This document shows positions 45,906 to 55,965 of a DNA stretch of 64,000 bases, in pieces. Position 1 is the first letter of the stretch; every line of letters starts with the position of its first letter. The stretch covers positions 1 to 64,000 of the forward strand of contig CAMCXT010000001.1 of the NCBI GenBank assembly GCA_945883545.1, given 5' to 3'. The translations under genes and the position numbers were made by a program. Under the pieces are notes generated by a model. That model did no database searches. It was not told the origin of the DNA and was given only the letters and a program-made list of their open reading frames with translations. The stretch is from Chitinophaga pinensis (GTDB lineage: Bacteria; Bacteroidota; Bacteroidia; M30B66).

Positions 45906-46565
45906 AAAATAAATTGGTTGTTGACTCAACATTGAGCGGTGCAAATATTGCTCGGCATTGTTTGCTCAGTTGATATTTACAATTATTCAATCATTATGAA
46001 TCAGCCTATCCATTGTTAACTCAAATGAGCAATTGTTTATAAAGAATTAATATGGCCTTTTGATCAAACTTGATTAATCTAAATGGAACGATTAATTGCG
46101 AACATCATCGCAATGTGCTTAATTATAAACATTGGTAATAATAAAAGGCTGTTAATTTGTGAATTTAGTGGCTTAGAGCACTGTATTGTTTTATTTCTGT
46201 GAACGGCCGACTATTCAATAATTTCTTTGAAACGGAGCTTTTGTTACTGTAGCATTAGTCGAGTGTGAATAAAATGTTAAACAGGTTAACTGAATGTGTT
46301 CTTTATGTTTCCTTATAGGTTGTTGTAGCATTGAATTAGTTCCGAGAGGGCTCTCATTGCTACTGTTTTCAACAATTGGCTGAAAACTTATCGATTCGAA
46401 AATCTTTCGAGAATAAATTGAAGCTTGAATTTATTTATTGCCAAAACTTTCTTGTGGCAAATTCAAACACCTTAGACAATCATTCATCAGAAATGCCTTG
46501 AAGGGCTATTGCAAAAAAAAGTAATCAAATATCGATATTGAATGTTAGCGACTAAACGTTAAACT
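45906..46565. other. 660-bp AT-rich intergenic region
   Basis: It lies between the 3' end of the giant T9SS gene and the start of the beta-helix gene. No tRNA, no ORF with coding character, and no strong terminator hairpin after the giant gene could be found. It must hold the promoter of the beta-helix/LEN operon. Confidence 0.4.
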
Positions 46566-49500
46566 CTAGCGAACCAACTTCGAATAGAGGTTTTCAGTGC
46601 CATTAGAAACCGACAATAGATAGATTCCTTTTTCGAAACTACTCAAGTCTATTTCGAAATCTTGAGCAGGATTCGCTAGCTGTAAACTCCGAACAACTCT
46701 TCCTGATAAATCAATAATTGAAATATTCAGCGACTCTGAAATGTTGGTTAATCCAAATCGAACAACCCCGTCATTCATATTCAAGTATGAGAAATCGAAT
46801 TTGTTCTGTTTGATAACATTTACAGATTTTAAATCGCTGTAAGTATATTGACCATCAAAATCAACTTGCTTTAATCTGTAGTATCCGATGCCTTGGTAAG
46901 GATTCTTGTCGGCCGCTTTGTAATTCAAAATCGTATTCGAATTGCCAGCACCTTGTTGTTCAGTTACAAATTCAAAGTTTATCGCATCGCGACTTCTTTC
47001 GACAATAAATTTGTTGTTGTTGGTTTCTGAAGCGGTTGTCCAACCTAACTGCACTTCAGTATTTACTACCTCAGCATCAAAGCTGAGTAATTCTATCGGC
47101 AATGGGTTGGTTCCTCCAGCGCCAAAGCCCCAATTGCTCCAACCACTTGCTCCTTGTCTCTTAACCAATGGTCTTGATGCAATACCTTGGGTTTGAACAT
47201 GGGCGCCACTTTCTAGCCATGTGCCGCTTCCAGTTCTTTTCAAAGCAGTAATGGCACAAGGATCATTCACGATGTTGAATCCTTCTGCATCAAAAGTTAT
47301 GTCGTATAGACCGCCGGTAAGTCCATTGCTTTCTGAAATCTGCCAATAGCCTTGTTCCGACAAGCGACTCACGCTAAATGCAGGGCACGTTCCTGTGGTT
47401 GGAATCTGATAATTTACCGATGGCACACCAAAATTGGCCATGTCTTCCTCCATGAACGAAACCGTTAAAGCGCCACCTTGCAATGGAGCAGTGCTGTATT
47501 CGATCTCTACAAATTGATCATAAAACGGGTTCCCAATCGGAAACAATCCAGTTGTAGGTCCAGAATTAATTTGTGGTGCATACCAACGTTTCATGCTTCC
47601 GATCACTCTGCCGGAAGTATAGTTAAGTATCCCAGGAGCTAGTGTCGATTCTCCAACGGTTAATAATCGAACACCCATGTCGATATTTCCAAGTTGCATA
47701 TTCAATTCTTCCTTCGCCTGAACATTGGAAAGCATGGAAACTTGGTTTGGACTATTGATGGTTAAGCGATTGAATATTTCACCAGAATTTGTTTGAATGG
47801 ATTGCGCTGAAAGTGTTCCGCAGAAACAAACCTCAGAGCCAGTTTCAATGAAAGCAGATTCGTTGTAATTGCTCCAAGTGCCTCCAACAACCAAGCGGTT
47901 TGCGTTTGCATTTAATTTTCCTGGTGCTGCTGGATTACTATTTAAAATCGAAATGTTTCCTTTTATGTTTATGCTACTTCCTCCACCAACAGGAAACAAC
48001 TGGGTTTCTCCACCAACCACAGAACGCTCGATGGTTAAATGGTTGATTGTGGCATTGCAAGCAAGTTGATTTTCATCGCCGATGGTGTTGATTAGGTCGC
48101 TATTTCCGAGCATTACCAAAGAACCTGTGAAGTTGAACCTTTCCGCTTCGCCTGTAATTATAACATCATCGCCCACTTGCAAGAGGTTTCCACCATCCGA
48201 AAACAAGCCTGAATCAGCTTGCTTAATCTTTAGGTCGTTTTTAACCAATAGCGAAGTGGCTGGCATCAAAGTAAATCCACCGCTTCCAGTTTTTTCTGAA
48301 GTGAAGTTATTGCATCTAAAACTGTTGCCATTGCCTTCCAAACTTTGATTGGTATTGGGTGAAGAACTCACCAAGTTCAGATTGTCGTAACAGTTTGAAT
48401 TCATCGAAGCTCCAGCTTCCAAACGAATATCTGCTCCGAATTGCAATGTTTGATTAGGAACCGGTGCCGAAAATTGGGTGGTGCTTCCATCGATGATTAA
48501 ATTTCCAGTTAAACTGAAACTTTCGTTGAGTGTTTTGTTCCCTGATCCACCCAAAATCAATTGGGCATAGGTTGTATTTCCAACCATTTGTTGGTTTCCA
48601 GAGGTGCCTGAGATTGCTCCATTGCGGTTGTAATTGACCATTGATTGCGATCCACAGAGCAAAGAGCCAAGAAAAGCATGGCTTTCACCTCCGATATTCA
48701 AACGATGATCACCAGCGCTCAAATCTAATCTGCTAGATACTCCTCCGATCAAATAAAGCCCACCTGCTGTCATGTTCACTAACGATACAACTCGCGGCAA
48801 TTGACCGAAATCCAATTTTCCATTGCTGGATAAATCCAAAATCTTCATCACTTGTAAATCGGTATTCAGAACTACACCGTCGACGCTCGAATTGCTGATC
48901 GTTAGGTTGTCGAATGACTCTCCGTTTGCGCAAGTAATACTTTGAATTCCACTTCCATTGAAATGCACTGTCGACAAGCCATCCTCCTGAAACCCTAGTC
49001 GATTGTAGTTGCTCCAAGAACCTCCAATTTGAATCGTGTTCCCATTGGGCTTCAGCACAGATGGAGAAACCATTTCCAGATTTTCGTTGATCTGAATGTT
49101 CGAATTGATCGTTTTTGTTGAACCTCCGCTCAAGATCAAATTCGGGTAAACCAATGAAGCACCTTGCAAATTCACAACTCCACTTTGGCACGAATACTCA
49201 ACTGTTGATCCCAATTGAAAGTTGAAAACGTTGTTTGTTGTGCCTAGTCCGTTTATAAATGAATGCAATGCCGATGTATTGTTACGCAGAGAAAATGGCT
49301 TGTTGTATGTCGCCAAGAAGGTGTTTTTTCCACCTGTTAAATTCAGTTTTCCTCCTTGTAAAATTCTGAAGATAGAACCACCTGCCGCACTTCCGTTTTG
49401 CACTGAAACATTTGTACTTCCGGAGTTTCCAGTGCAAACTGAATAGCAACTTACGGTTCCAGCATTTCCAATTTGGAAAAGAACACCTCGAACCGAATTG

Positions 49501-52500
49501 TTTGTAAAGCCGAATATTGTTCCTTGAACATTGAGTGTTCCATTGATGATGAAACTTCCATACATCTCGCCATTGCCTTCTCCATCAGTACCGTCGATCG
49601 AAATATTGGCCGATGAAACATTGCTTGAATAGAGGTTTAACGTGCAATTTTCATTGAGAGTAAAGTCGAACCGGTTATTGCCTCCTGTATTGTTGTAAAG
49701 ACAAGTTCCGTTAGAGAAACCTGCTGCTGGTGAGAATTTCAGTCCTCCCGACATGGCCATAATCAATCTACTATTGGCCTGTTGGGTATAGTTCTTCCGG
49801 ATTCTGCTGGCGTTGAAGCTTCCGCTTCCGTAAATCGTTGAAGGATTGCCTTCTATGTTAAAGCTGATATTATCGTATTGATTTGCTCCTCGTCCGATGG
49901 TTCCATTGCAAAGGATGTTTCCATAAATGGTGAGGTATCGGTTATTGTTGATGGTGCTGTCTTGGGTCCAGATTTTACTGCCCGTTTCAACGGTCAGATT
50001 TCGAATCGGATTTGTAGCACGTGTTGCATCAAGAATTACCGTGTGACCGGCTCTGATCGTTACATTGGCAGTTCCAGAAGCAGATCCAAATTGATTTGGG
50101 AAGATGCTCGATGTTACCCAGCTTACACCATTGTAGGTTTGCCAGATAGCTGGTGTTGAGTAATTCCCTGAATTTTGGGTTCTAAAATCTCCAAATTGAG
50201 GATTGATTGGCATTACGGAGATCATCACACCTTCGCTCCATTGCGAACCTTTTCGTGCAAAAATCTTGAAGTAAACCTGAAAGCCTGCGCTCAAACTATT
50301 GATGGTGGCAGTATTGCCAGAAGTGCTTTTATACACACAGAATTCACCTGCAGGCAAGTTTGCGTTAGCACCAGCATTCCCAAAATTGGCGTTGGATATG
50401 TAACTGCCGCCATTTCCAATTGGAATTGCTGTTACTTCATTGGCTTGCTTGGCAACAATCATGATCTCATCGAAACAAGCCACAGGATTTATCCAACCTA
50501 AACTAACACTGGAGCCAGCAATTGAACTTGGGAAGAAACTCGAGACATCATTCGCGCTTTTCAAAAGGGTTAAACTGCCAATTTGAGGAGCCCCAATAAC
50601 TTCAGGACGACTTGATACTACTCGAATCTTATAGTTGGCACCTTCTTGTAAGTGAGATGGAATTAACGCTGAAATAGTACCTCCATTTGTGGATGTCAAG
50701 CTTCCGATGTTGGTTGGATTGTTGAAACTTCCTGAAGGATCCGATAGTTGCGCTGTGAAAATGTTGCTGACTTCGAATGTCCCAGTGGCGTTAAATGGCA
50801 CGCTGATCGGAGCATTCACGCCAAGGCTTTGGCAAATTGAATTTGGTGTAAAAATACCAGTAGTGATTGTGTTCGTGGGTAGGTAATCCGAAAATGAAAT
50901 GTCGTCGATATTCAATCGGCTTCCGGCACCGCTGATTTTCCTGATTCGAATTCTGATATTGCCCGTTAAGTGAACCTGAATAACTGTTGGCGCGAGTGCG
51001 CTTGTATTGTTCGAAGTGTAGGGTTGACTAACAAAAGCATCGAAGCTCGCTCCTCCATTGTTCGATGCTTCTAAGATCCAAGTGGATGTAGCATCTGATC
51101 CATAGGTTGAATGTAGAATTCTCACAGAATCGATGCCGTTGGTTTTATCAAACTGCATCGAAATTGAACCGTTGTTGATTAAACGAGCAGATCTTGTTCC
51201 GTTAAATCGATCTGAGCCTGCAGTATTGCCAATCAACGCATCGGTGAAGTTCCAAACACCCAAGTTGCATTGCGTATTTGCCGAGGGATAAGATGTTTTA
51301 ACTCCGGGTTCAAATGTTTCGACAAACCCAGCAGAGCTTGTGGTTGCTTGACTGATTGCAGGCAAAGCATCAAGATAGCAGTTCCCACTGATGTTGTAAG
51401 AAAACACTGCCAAATGGTAGGTTGTGGATGACAGTAAATTTGAAACTACCACAGAATTTCCTGTTCCATTGAAAACCACAAATTCGTTTGCATTGAGCAT
51501 CTGTCCCGATCCAAATGCAGCATTGGCAGTATAGATGTCGCCGTTGTTTGGCAAAGAAGTAACCTCACTATTTGCTCGAACAACTACAAGGCTTCTGTTG
51601 CCATTGCCTGCTGTCCATGAAAGATTTAAACTATTTGTTGTTATCGTGTTGATGACAACATTCGTACTTTGAATAGTGGGAGGCGAGCAGGGTAGAGGAA
51701 AAGTGGTAGCTGATGCTATACCTGCATTCGTTGTTAAATAATGGTAGGTTTCAGGATGAACGCCATCCCAGCAATATGGCACGAGTAAATAAGTGTAGGC
51801 AGTTGAGGCCAACAAGCCAGTATTGGTAAAGGTTACAGCTCCTTCACCAACAGTGCTAGAAACAATAGTTCCTGTAGCTGCAACAGGAGCGGCTCCTTGT
51901 CCATTCAACAAAGCTGGAACTTGAGGACTTAATGATCTAATTAAAACGTAGCCTTTCACACTAGCGCCGGTGCTAGGGAAAACAGCGGGCTCCCAAGCTA
52001 AATTGATTTGTGAGGCACTTTGAGCGAAAGCACTAAATGCTGAGGCTTGGGTCGTGGGCCGATTTGAAAGCGTATAAAAACTCTGGTTGTTGCCATAAGC
52101 AAATCCATATGAATTTACAGCATAAGCCCTAGCATAATAATTCGTTTGAGGATCAAGGCCGAAGGCAGATGTTGCAAAACTTCCTATTCCAGTTCCTTCA
52201 TAACTGCTGCCAATTCCAGAAAAGTCGGGATCTGGAATTATGTCCCAAACCATCCCTCTTTCGATTACAGCAGCCCCACCATCATTTACAACAACACCTG
52301 GCAAAATCGCACTGTTTTCTGTAATTGTGGTAGGCGTTTGTGTGGTTAAAAGTGGCAATCCTGCTGTTGTTGTTTGTGTAAATTGAACTGGAATGGAGGA
52401 GAAATTAGCGCTCCACCCATTTCCATTGACTGCAAATACAGAAACAACGTAACTGGTGTTGGGATTTAAACCTTGAACGATTAGTTGGCTTGGTTTATCG

Positions 52501-53555
52501 TAACCGAGATACACGATTTTACCATTTCCATCTACTCCAGTGCAAACATCAGTAGCCGATTGTTTAACAATGGGAGAAGTATTGAAATTTACAGTAAGCT
52601 GATTTAAGTTTCCAGGATAACATGTGAATCGATCGGCTGGAGCACTAGGGGCAGCAGCTTGTCGGATAACAACGGCATATCTTGTGTTTTCTGCACTTTC
52701 ATTTAAGTAGATTAGGCTTGATGCATTGATCGAAAAGCCGGTTGAGTTTACATTAAATAAAGAGATTGCGCCACCATTGTAAACGGGTTCAAAGAATTGG
52801 ATATTTTTTCGATTGAATCTCGCAACCTGAGCTGTGGCTGAAAGATTCCAATTAGCAGTATTTATCAAAGAACCTCGAATGGCTGAAGCGCTTCCGATTA
52901 CATTTCCATTATAAAATGCATTATCAGCGGCATTGTAATAGAAGTCGGACAAGGTGCCCGGGGCTTTACTGGTAATTGCATTGGTTCCACCGGAATTCCA
53001 ATTGGCTGCAATATCAGCTCCCGCAATTCCCGCAATAAATGTAGGGCTTGACGGTGCTCCAATATATGCAATGACCTGATCTCCCAACTGTGACAAACTA
53101 AAATTTGGTATCCCTGCAATTTGGCTTCCGTTGCCATAAATATGCATTACACCATCGGAGGGATCTAAATCACTTGTTCCAACCGCTTCATCAACACGAA
53201 CAATTGTTCCTGAAGGGACATCTGACAAGGCCAATACATTGGGAAAAACATAACTGCCTTCGCCGGTGAGCATTGTATTAGAACTCGTAATTCCATTGTC
53301 GGTTAAAACCACATTGCGCAAATCAATTCTGCGGAGGGTAATAAATTCAAAACCACGAGGCACGGAAGTCTGAAAAGCGGTGAATGCAATATCACCGTTG
53401 CCCGGAGTTAATGAATATGCATTTATTGCAAGTGGAAGCTTTTGTTCCTTATGAGCACCAATAATTCCATCACGGTCAATTGCATTTGAACACAATGTTC
53501 CTGTTGTTATAAATAACAAAAATGCAATAGCCAATAACCAGAATTTGCTCAACAT
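46566..53555 (-). CDS. Giant (2329-residue) T9SS surface protein
   Basis: A signal peptide lies at about 1-23 (LSKFWLLAIAFLLFITTGTLCSN). Residues about 35-260 look like the lamin-tail-like domain of Bacteroidota surface proteins (GDIAFTAFQTS, RIDLRNVVLTDNG). Several fibronectin type III modules follow (for example NSLNLSWTAGNGNRSLVVV and GSSVSLGWINPVACFDEIMIV), with a jelly-roll-like domain near 790-940. A long run of strand-turn repeats occupies the second half (repeated GNISIL, LNANANRLVVGGTWSNYN and FNRLTI patterns), probably a beta-helix stalk. Near the end is the common LPIELLSFDAEV...LGWTTASETNN module, then a type A CTD ending in YSKLVR. Probably a very long cell-surface adhesin; no catalytic motif was seen. 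Confidence 0.85.
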   Translation of the reverse strand: MLSKFWLLAIAFLLFITTGTLCSNAIDRDGIIGAHKEQKLPLAINAYSLTPGNGDIAFTAFQTSVPRGFEFITLRRIDLRNVVLTDNGITSSNTMLTGEGSYVFPNVLALSDVPSGTIVRVDEAVGTSDLDPSDGVMHIYGNGSQIAGIPNFSLSQLGDQVIAYIGAPSSPTFIAGIAGADIAANWNSGGTNAITSKAPGTLSDFYYNAADNAFYNGNVIGSASAIRGSLINTANWNLSATAQVARFNRKNIQFFEPVYNGGAISLFNVNSTGFSINASSLIYLNESAENTRYAVVIRQAAAPSAPADRFTCYPGNLNQLTVNFNTSPIVKQSATDVCTGVDGNGKIVYLGYDKPSQLIVQGLNPNTSYVVSVFAVNGNGWSANFSSIPVQFTQTTTAGLPLLTTQTPTTITENSAILPGVVVNDGGAAVIERGMVWDIIPDPDFSGIGSSYEGTGIGSFATSAFGLDPQTNYYARAYAVNSYGFAYGNNQSFYTLSNRPTTQASAFSAFAQSASQINLAWEPAVFPSTGASVKGYVLIRSLSPQVPALLNGQGAAPVAATGTIVSSTVGEGAVTFTNTGLLASTAYTYLLVPYCWDGVHPETYHYLTTNAGIASATTFPLPCSPPTIQSTNVVINTITTNSLNLSWTAGNGNRSLVVVRANSEVTSLPNNGDIYTANAAFGSGQMLNANEFVVFNGTGNSVVVSNLLSSTTYHLAVFSYNISGNCYLDALPAISQATTSSAGFVETFEPGVKTSYPSANTQCNLGVWNFTDALIGNTAGSDRFNGTRSARLINNGSISMQFDKTNGIDSVRILHSTYGSDATSTWILEASNNGGASFDAFVSQPYTSNNTSALAPTVIQVHLTGNIRIRIRKISGAGSRLNIDDISFSDYLPTNTITTGIFTPNSICQSLGVNAPISVPFNATGTFEVSNIFTAQLSDPSGSFNNPTNIGSLTSTNGGTISALIPSHLQEGANYKIRVVSSRPEVIGAPQIGSLTLLKSANDVSSFFPSSIAGSSVSLGWINPVACFDEIMIVAKQANEVTAIPIGNGGSYISNANFGNAGANANLPAGEFCVYKSTSGNTATINSLSAGFQVYFKIFARKGSQWSEGVMISVMPINPQFGDFRTQNSGNYSTPAIWQTYNGVSWVTSSIFPNQFGSASGTANVTIRAGHTVILDATRATNPIRNLTVETGSKIWTQDSTINNNRYLTIYGNILCNGTIGRGANQYDNISFNIEGNPSTIYGSGSFNASRIRKNYTQQANSRLIMAMSGGLKFSPAAGFSNGTCLYNNTGGNNRFDFTLNENCTLNLYSSNVSSANISIDGTDGEGNGEMYGSFIINGTLNVQGTIFGFTNNSVRGVLFQIGNAGTVSCYSVCTGNSGSTNVSVQNGSAAGGSIFRILQGGKLNLTGGKNTFLATYNKPFSLRNNTSALHSFINGLGTTNNVFNFQLGSTVEYSCQSGVVNLQGASLVYPNLILSGGSTKTINSNIQINENLEMVSPSVLKPNGNTIQIGGSWSNYNRLGFQEDGLSTVHFNGSGIQSITCANGESFDNLTISNSSVDGVVLNTDLQVMKILDLSSNGKLDFGQLPRVVSLVNMTAGGLYLIGGVSSRLDLSAGDHRLNIGGESHAFLGSLLCGSQSMVNYNRNGAISGTSGNQQMVGNTTYAQLILGGSGNKTLNESFSLTGNLIIDGSTTQFSAPVPNQTLQFGADIRLEAGASMNSNCYDNLNLVSSSPNTNQSLEGNGNSFRCNNFTSEKTGSGGFTLMPATSLLVKNDLKIKQADSGLFSDGGNLLQVGDDVIITGEAERFNFTGSLVMLGNSDLINTIGDENQLACNATINHLTIERSVVGGETQLFPVGGGSSINIKGNISILNSNPAAPGKLNANANRLVVGGTWSNYNESAFIETGSEVCFCGTLSAQSIQTNSGEIFNRLTINSPNQVSMLSNVQAKEELNMQLGNIDMGVRLLTVGESTLAPGILNYTSGRVIGSMKRWYAPQINSGPTTGLFPIGNPFYDQFVEIEYSTAPLQGGALTVSFMEEDMANFGVPSVNYQIPTTGTCPAFSVSRLSEQGYWQISESNGLTGGLYDITFDAEGFNIVNDPCAITALKRTGSGTWLESGAHVQTQGIASRPLVKRQGASGWSNWGFGAGGTNPLPIELLSFDAEVVNTEVQLGWTTASETNNNKFIVERSRDAINFEFVTEQQGAGNSNTILNYKAADKNPYQGIGYYRLKQVDFDGQYTYSDLKSVNVIKQNKFDFSYLNMNDGVVRFGLTNISESLNISIIDLSGRVVRSLQLANPAQDFEIDLSSFEKGIYLLSVSNGTENLYSKLVR

Positions 53556-53826
53556 TCAATTCAGTTATTTCAAGGGATTTTCAATTCGTCAATGAATGAA
53601 TAATGACGGCCATCGTTCATAATTTCGCACAAGTGCAGTATCCGAGATCCCATAACTTTTGGCAAATGTTATCGGGTAGTAATAGGCAAAATGCCGTGTT
53701 AATATTTCAATTGATAAATAAACAAATTGATATACTACAACTCAGATTCACAAAGAATCGATGCTGTGATATCAAGAACGTACAAAATTAAACTAATTAT
53801 TTTGAATAAAAACTAATAAACATACA
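53556..53826. other. Intergenic region upstream of the giant gene
   Basis: About 270 bp between the giant T9SS gene's start and the hairpin after the FISUMP gene. No exact TAnnTTTG box is seen on the minus strand and nothing else could be recognised. Confidence 0.35.
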
Positions 53827-53871
53827 AAGTCTTATATGAAATACATCCGAGAAGCATTTCATACAAGACTT
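53827..53871 (-). terminator. Long hairpin downstream of the FISUMP lipoprotein gene
   Basis: 16-bp arms (53827-53842 and 53856-53871) with one mismatch flank a 13-nt loop, starting 8 bp after the stop codon on the minus strand. The following TTTGTATGTTT is a weak U tract, so this is either a terminator or an mRNA 3'-end stabiliser. Confidence 0.65.
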
Positions 53872-53879
53872 AAATAGAA

Positions 53880-54608
53880 TTATTTATTTTTCACACATCT
53901 AACTGCCATCCCAAATTTCTTGCTTACATAAAATCTGAAAACTCCCGATTTTTTGTAATCCAAATTTCTGAAATAAGCAGTTTCATAATCTTTTTCGGTC
54001 GCCGACCACCAGTATCCGCAATATCCAAGGCCTGGGTTTGCCCAATTTCCGTTTGCGAGTCTGCCAGCAGGGGTTAATGCAGTAAACCCGCTTTTATTAT
54101 TCCCCCAAACTTCCCCAAACCTTAACCATGATTCTGGCCCTCTTACTTTTAATTGATCACCGCAGCTTCCACTTTCGCGCCAGTTTACCTTTTCGATTTC
54201 ATCGGCACTCATGCCTAAGTGTTTTTCGAGTTCCTGCCACTCGCTTTCAGTAGCCACATGCCATCCTTCAGGAGCCAATCCGTCGCTGTGATTTACTGCT
54301 TCCCAATTGTAAAGTAAACCAGGCGCGAGCTGATTGTTTTCGAACAAACAAGAAGCAGCAGAGCCCAAGTCCCAATCGTTCTGACTTTGGCTGTTCGCAA
54401 TATTATTCCCATTTCTAAAACGGGTTACTTTGAGGTCTTCGGCCATCCACCAATTGTCGCCAATTTTAACCGTGGTATAAATATTACCATCGATATCGGC
54501 AATTGAATCAATTGTAGGCTTTGTTTCTTCAATAATGTCATCTTCACAGGCCGAAAACAAGCCAATGAAAAGCAAACTAGAGAGGATTAATTTGAACGAC
54601 ATCTTCAT
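53880..54608 (-). CDS. FISUMP-domain lipoprotein
   Basis: The protein has 242 residues. The start at 54608 gives a lipoprotein signal peptide with lipidation Cys at residue 21 (LFSAC), directly followed by the acidic EDD stretch, which resembles lipoprotein export signals of Bacteroidota and hints at surface exposure. The mature part is a 'Fibrobacter succinogenes major paralogous domain': IGDNWWMAEDLKVTRFRNG, LYNWEAVN, PEGWHVATESEWQELEKHLG and the final GYWWSATEKDY to AVRCVKN. The family is thought to be carbohydrate- or surface-related but is not biochemically defined. It is last in the LEN/TonB-receptor operon, 4 bp after the 446-residue protein. Confidence 0.87.
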   Translation of the reverse strand: MKMSFKLILSSLLFIGLFSACEDDIIEETKPTIDSIADIDGNIYTTVKIGDNWWMAEDLKVTRFRNGNNIANSQSQNDWDLGSAASCLFENNQLAPGLLYNWEAVNHSDGLAPEGWHVATESEWQELEKHLGMSADEIEKVNWRESGSCGDQLKVRGPESWLRFGEVWGNNKSGFTALTPAGRLANGNWANPGLGYCGYWWSATEKDYETAYFRNLDYKKSGVFRFYVSKKFGMAVRCVKNK

Positions 54609-54612
54609 TTTT

Positions 54613-55953
54613 TTATTGATTAGTCCATTTACCAAACCAACGACCCCGCTGATTTTGAACTGTTATAAAATACATACCTGGAGAAAGATTCAACTGATCT
54701 AACAAGATTGTTGATCCAGCAGACGCCTTAACATTAGAAGCACTGTAAACAACACTTCCCAAAGCGTTAAGAACATTCACTGTGAAATCTTCAGATGGCA
54801 AAAAGTTGCCACTAATCGAAACGCTGTTTTTCCCCGGATTCGGGAAGGTATTCAAGAAATAAACTTGATTTTTTAGCAAGTCGATCGACAATTCAGGACA
54901 TACTGTAGCAATATCCAAATCGTTGCAATCACCAATATAACAGCACAAATCAATGATATTGAAATTTGCATTTACATCGTAGTTGCATGCAAGTGGATCT
55001 AAGCAACCAAAAACGATTAATGTGCGGCAAGAATCAGCGGTTCCACAGGCGAACGTTGGACTATATTCAAGATAATCTGGATCCTGACAGCCGCATTGTG
55101 GCGGGTAAACAAGCGATGAACTCAACAACTCATCTTGAGCCAAAGAAGAATCGCGCGCAACGTATTTAATTATTTGATTTCCATTCGGACCTTCAACTTC
55201 AATTTCCAGATTTAATTCAAAGTACAATTCTCCAGTAGTGGTTAATTGAGCCAACAACACATGATTTAAAGTGGTGTCGACACCTTTTGTACCTGAGTTA
55301 AATACCGAAGCATTTCTGCTTTCGAATTGATTTCCAGAAACAATAGAACCAAAAATAGTAGAGTCGGTATCGTCGATTGGATTTACAATCCCGATCGATG
55401 CTCCAGCAGATGGCAAGTTCTCTAAGGTATCGTTCCCATCAGCTTCATTGATTGGAATTCCTGCTTCCGGGTCGTTGTTGTTAAGTAAACCTTCAAGAAT
55501 TTCAGCACTACCACCATCATGAACGCCATTTCCAGCGATGAATGACCCATTGGTATCGTTTACTTTTAAAACACCAGCTTGCTTAGTTGAACTGGTTGTT
55601 GTTTGACCAATAGTCAACCAAGTGTCAAGGGCTACAGTGTTTTCATCAAGACGTGTTTTGGGAAACTCATACCCGAATGTTTTACCGTCTGCTTTGTTGT
55701 TGAAAAACGGCTGTGTACTTCTTATAATGATCGGATGGTTTGCATCACCATAGAGTCTTTTGATTTTTGCATTGGGCGCTAAATCAGCATACACACGGTA
55801 GGTTTTGCTTCCAATTGGAAGTCCGCCACCGAGTGTATCGGTAGCATCATTTGCGTCGGAGATATAATACAATTCAACGACTATATTCTCGAGTTGTGCA
55901 TTTGCCTGATTGATTGCCATCAAGCTCAACAGTAATAAAAGAAATTTTCTCAT
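54613..55953 (-). CDS. LEN-domain T9SS protein with Cys-rich GCxDPxACNYD motif
   Basis: The protein has 446 residues. A signal peptide covers 1-20 (MRKFLLLLLSLMAINQANAQ). The unnamed N-terminal domain at about 21-270 is homologous to those of the 1136- and 363-residue proteins (LENIVVELYYISDANDA, LPIGSKTYRVYADLAP, FFNN, VALDTWLTIG). A Cys-rich stretch follows at about 285-350 (GCQDPDYLEYSP, FGCLDPLACNYDVNAN, CCYIGDC), a motif common in marine Bacteroidota surface proteins. A type A T9SS CTD closes it (NTFPNPGKNSVSI, LSPGMYFITV). It lies 12 bp after the TonB receptor gene in the same operon. Function unknown. Confidence 0.87.
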   Translation of the reverse strand: MRKFLLLLLSLMAINQANAQLENIVVELYYISDANDATDTLGGGLPIGSKTYRVYADLAPNAKIKRLYGDANHPIIIRSTQPFFNNKADGKTFGYEFPKTRLDENTVALDTWLTIGQTTTSSTKQAGVLKVNDTNGSFIAGNGVHDGGSAEILEGLLNNNDPEAGIPINEADGNDTLENLPSAGASIGIVNPIDDTDSTIFGSIVSGNQFESRNASVFNSGTKGVDTTLNHVLLAQLTTTGELYFELNLEIEVEGPNGNQIIKYVARDSSLAQDELLSSSLVYPPQCGCQDPDYLEYSPTFACGTADSCRTLIVFGCLDPLACNYDVNANFNIIDLCCYIGDCNDLDIATVCPELSIDLLKNQVYFLNTFPNPGKNSVSISGNFLPSEDFTVNVLNALGSVVYSASNVKASAGSTILLDQLNLSPGMYFITVQNQRGRWFGKWTNQ

Positions 55954-55965
55954 GACTGAATTGTA

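Noticed and set aside
45906-46565. Search for tRNA or structured RNA in the long intergenic gap
   Set aside because: No cloverleaf, riboswitch-like core or strong hairpin could be identified.
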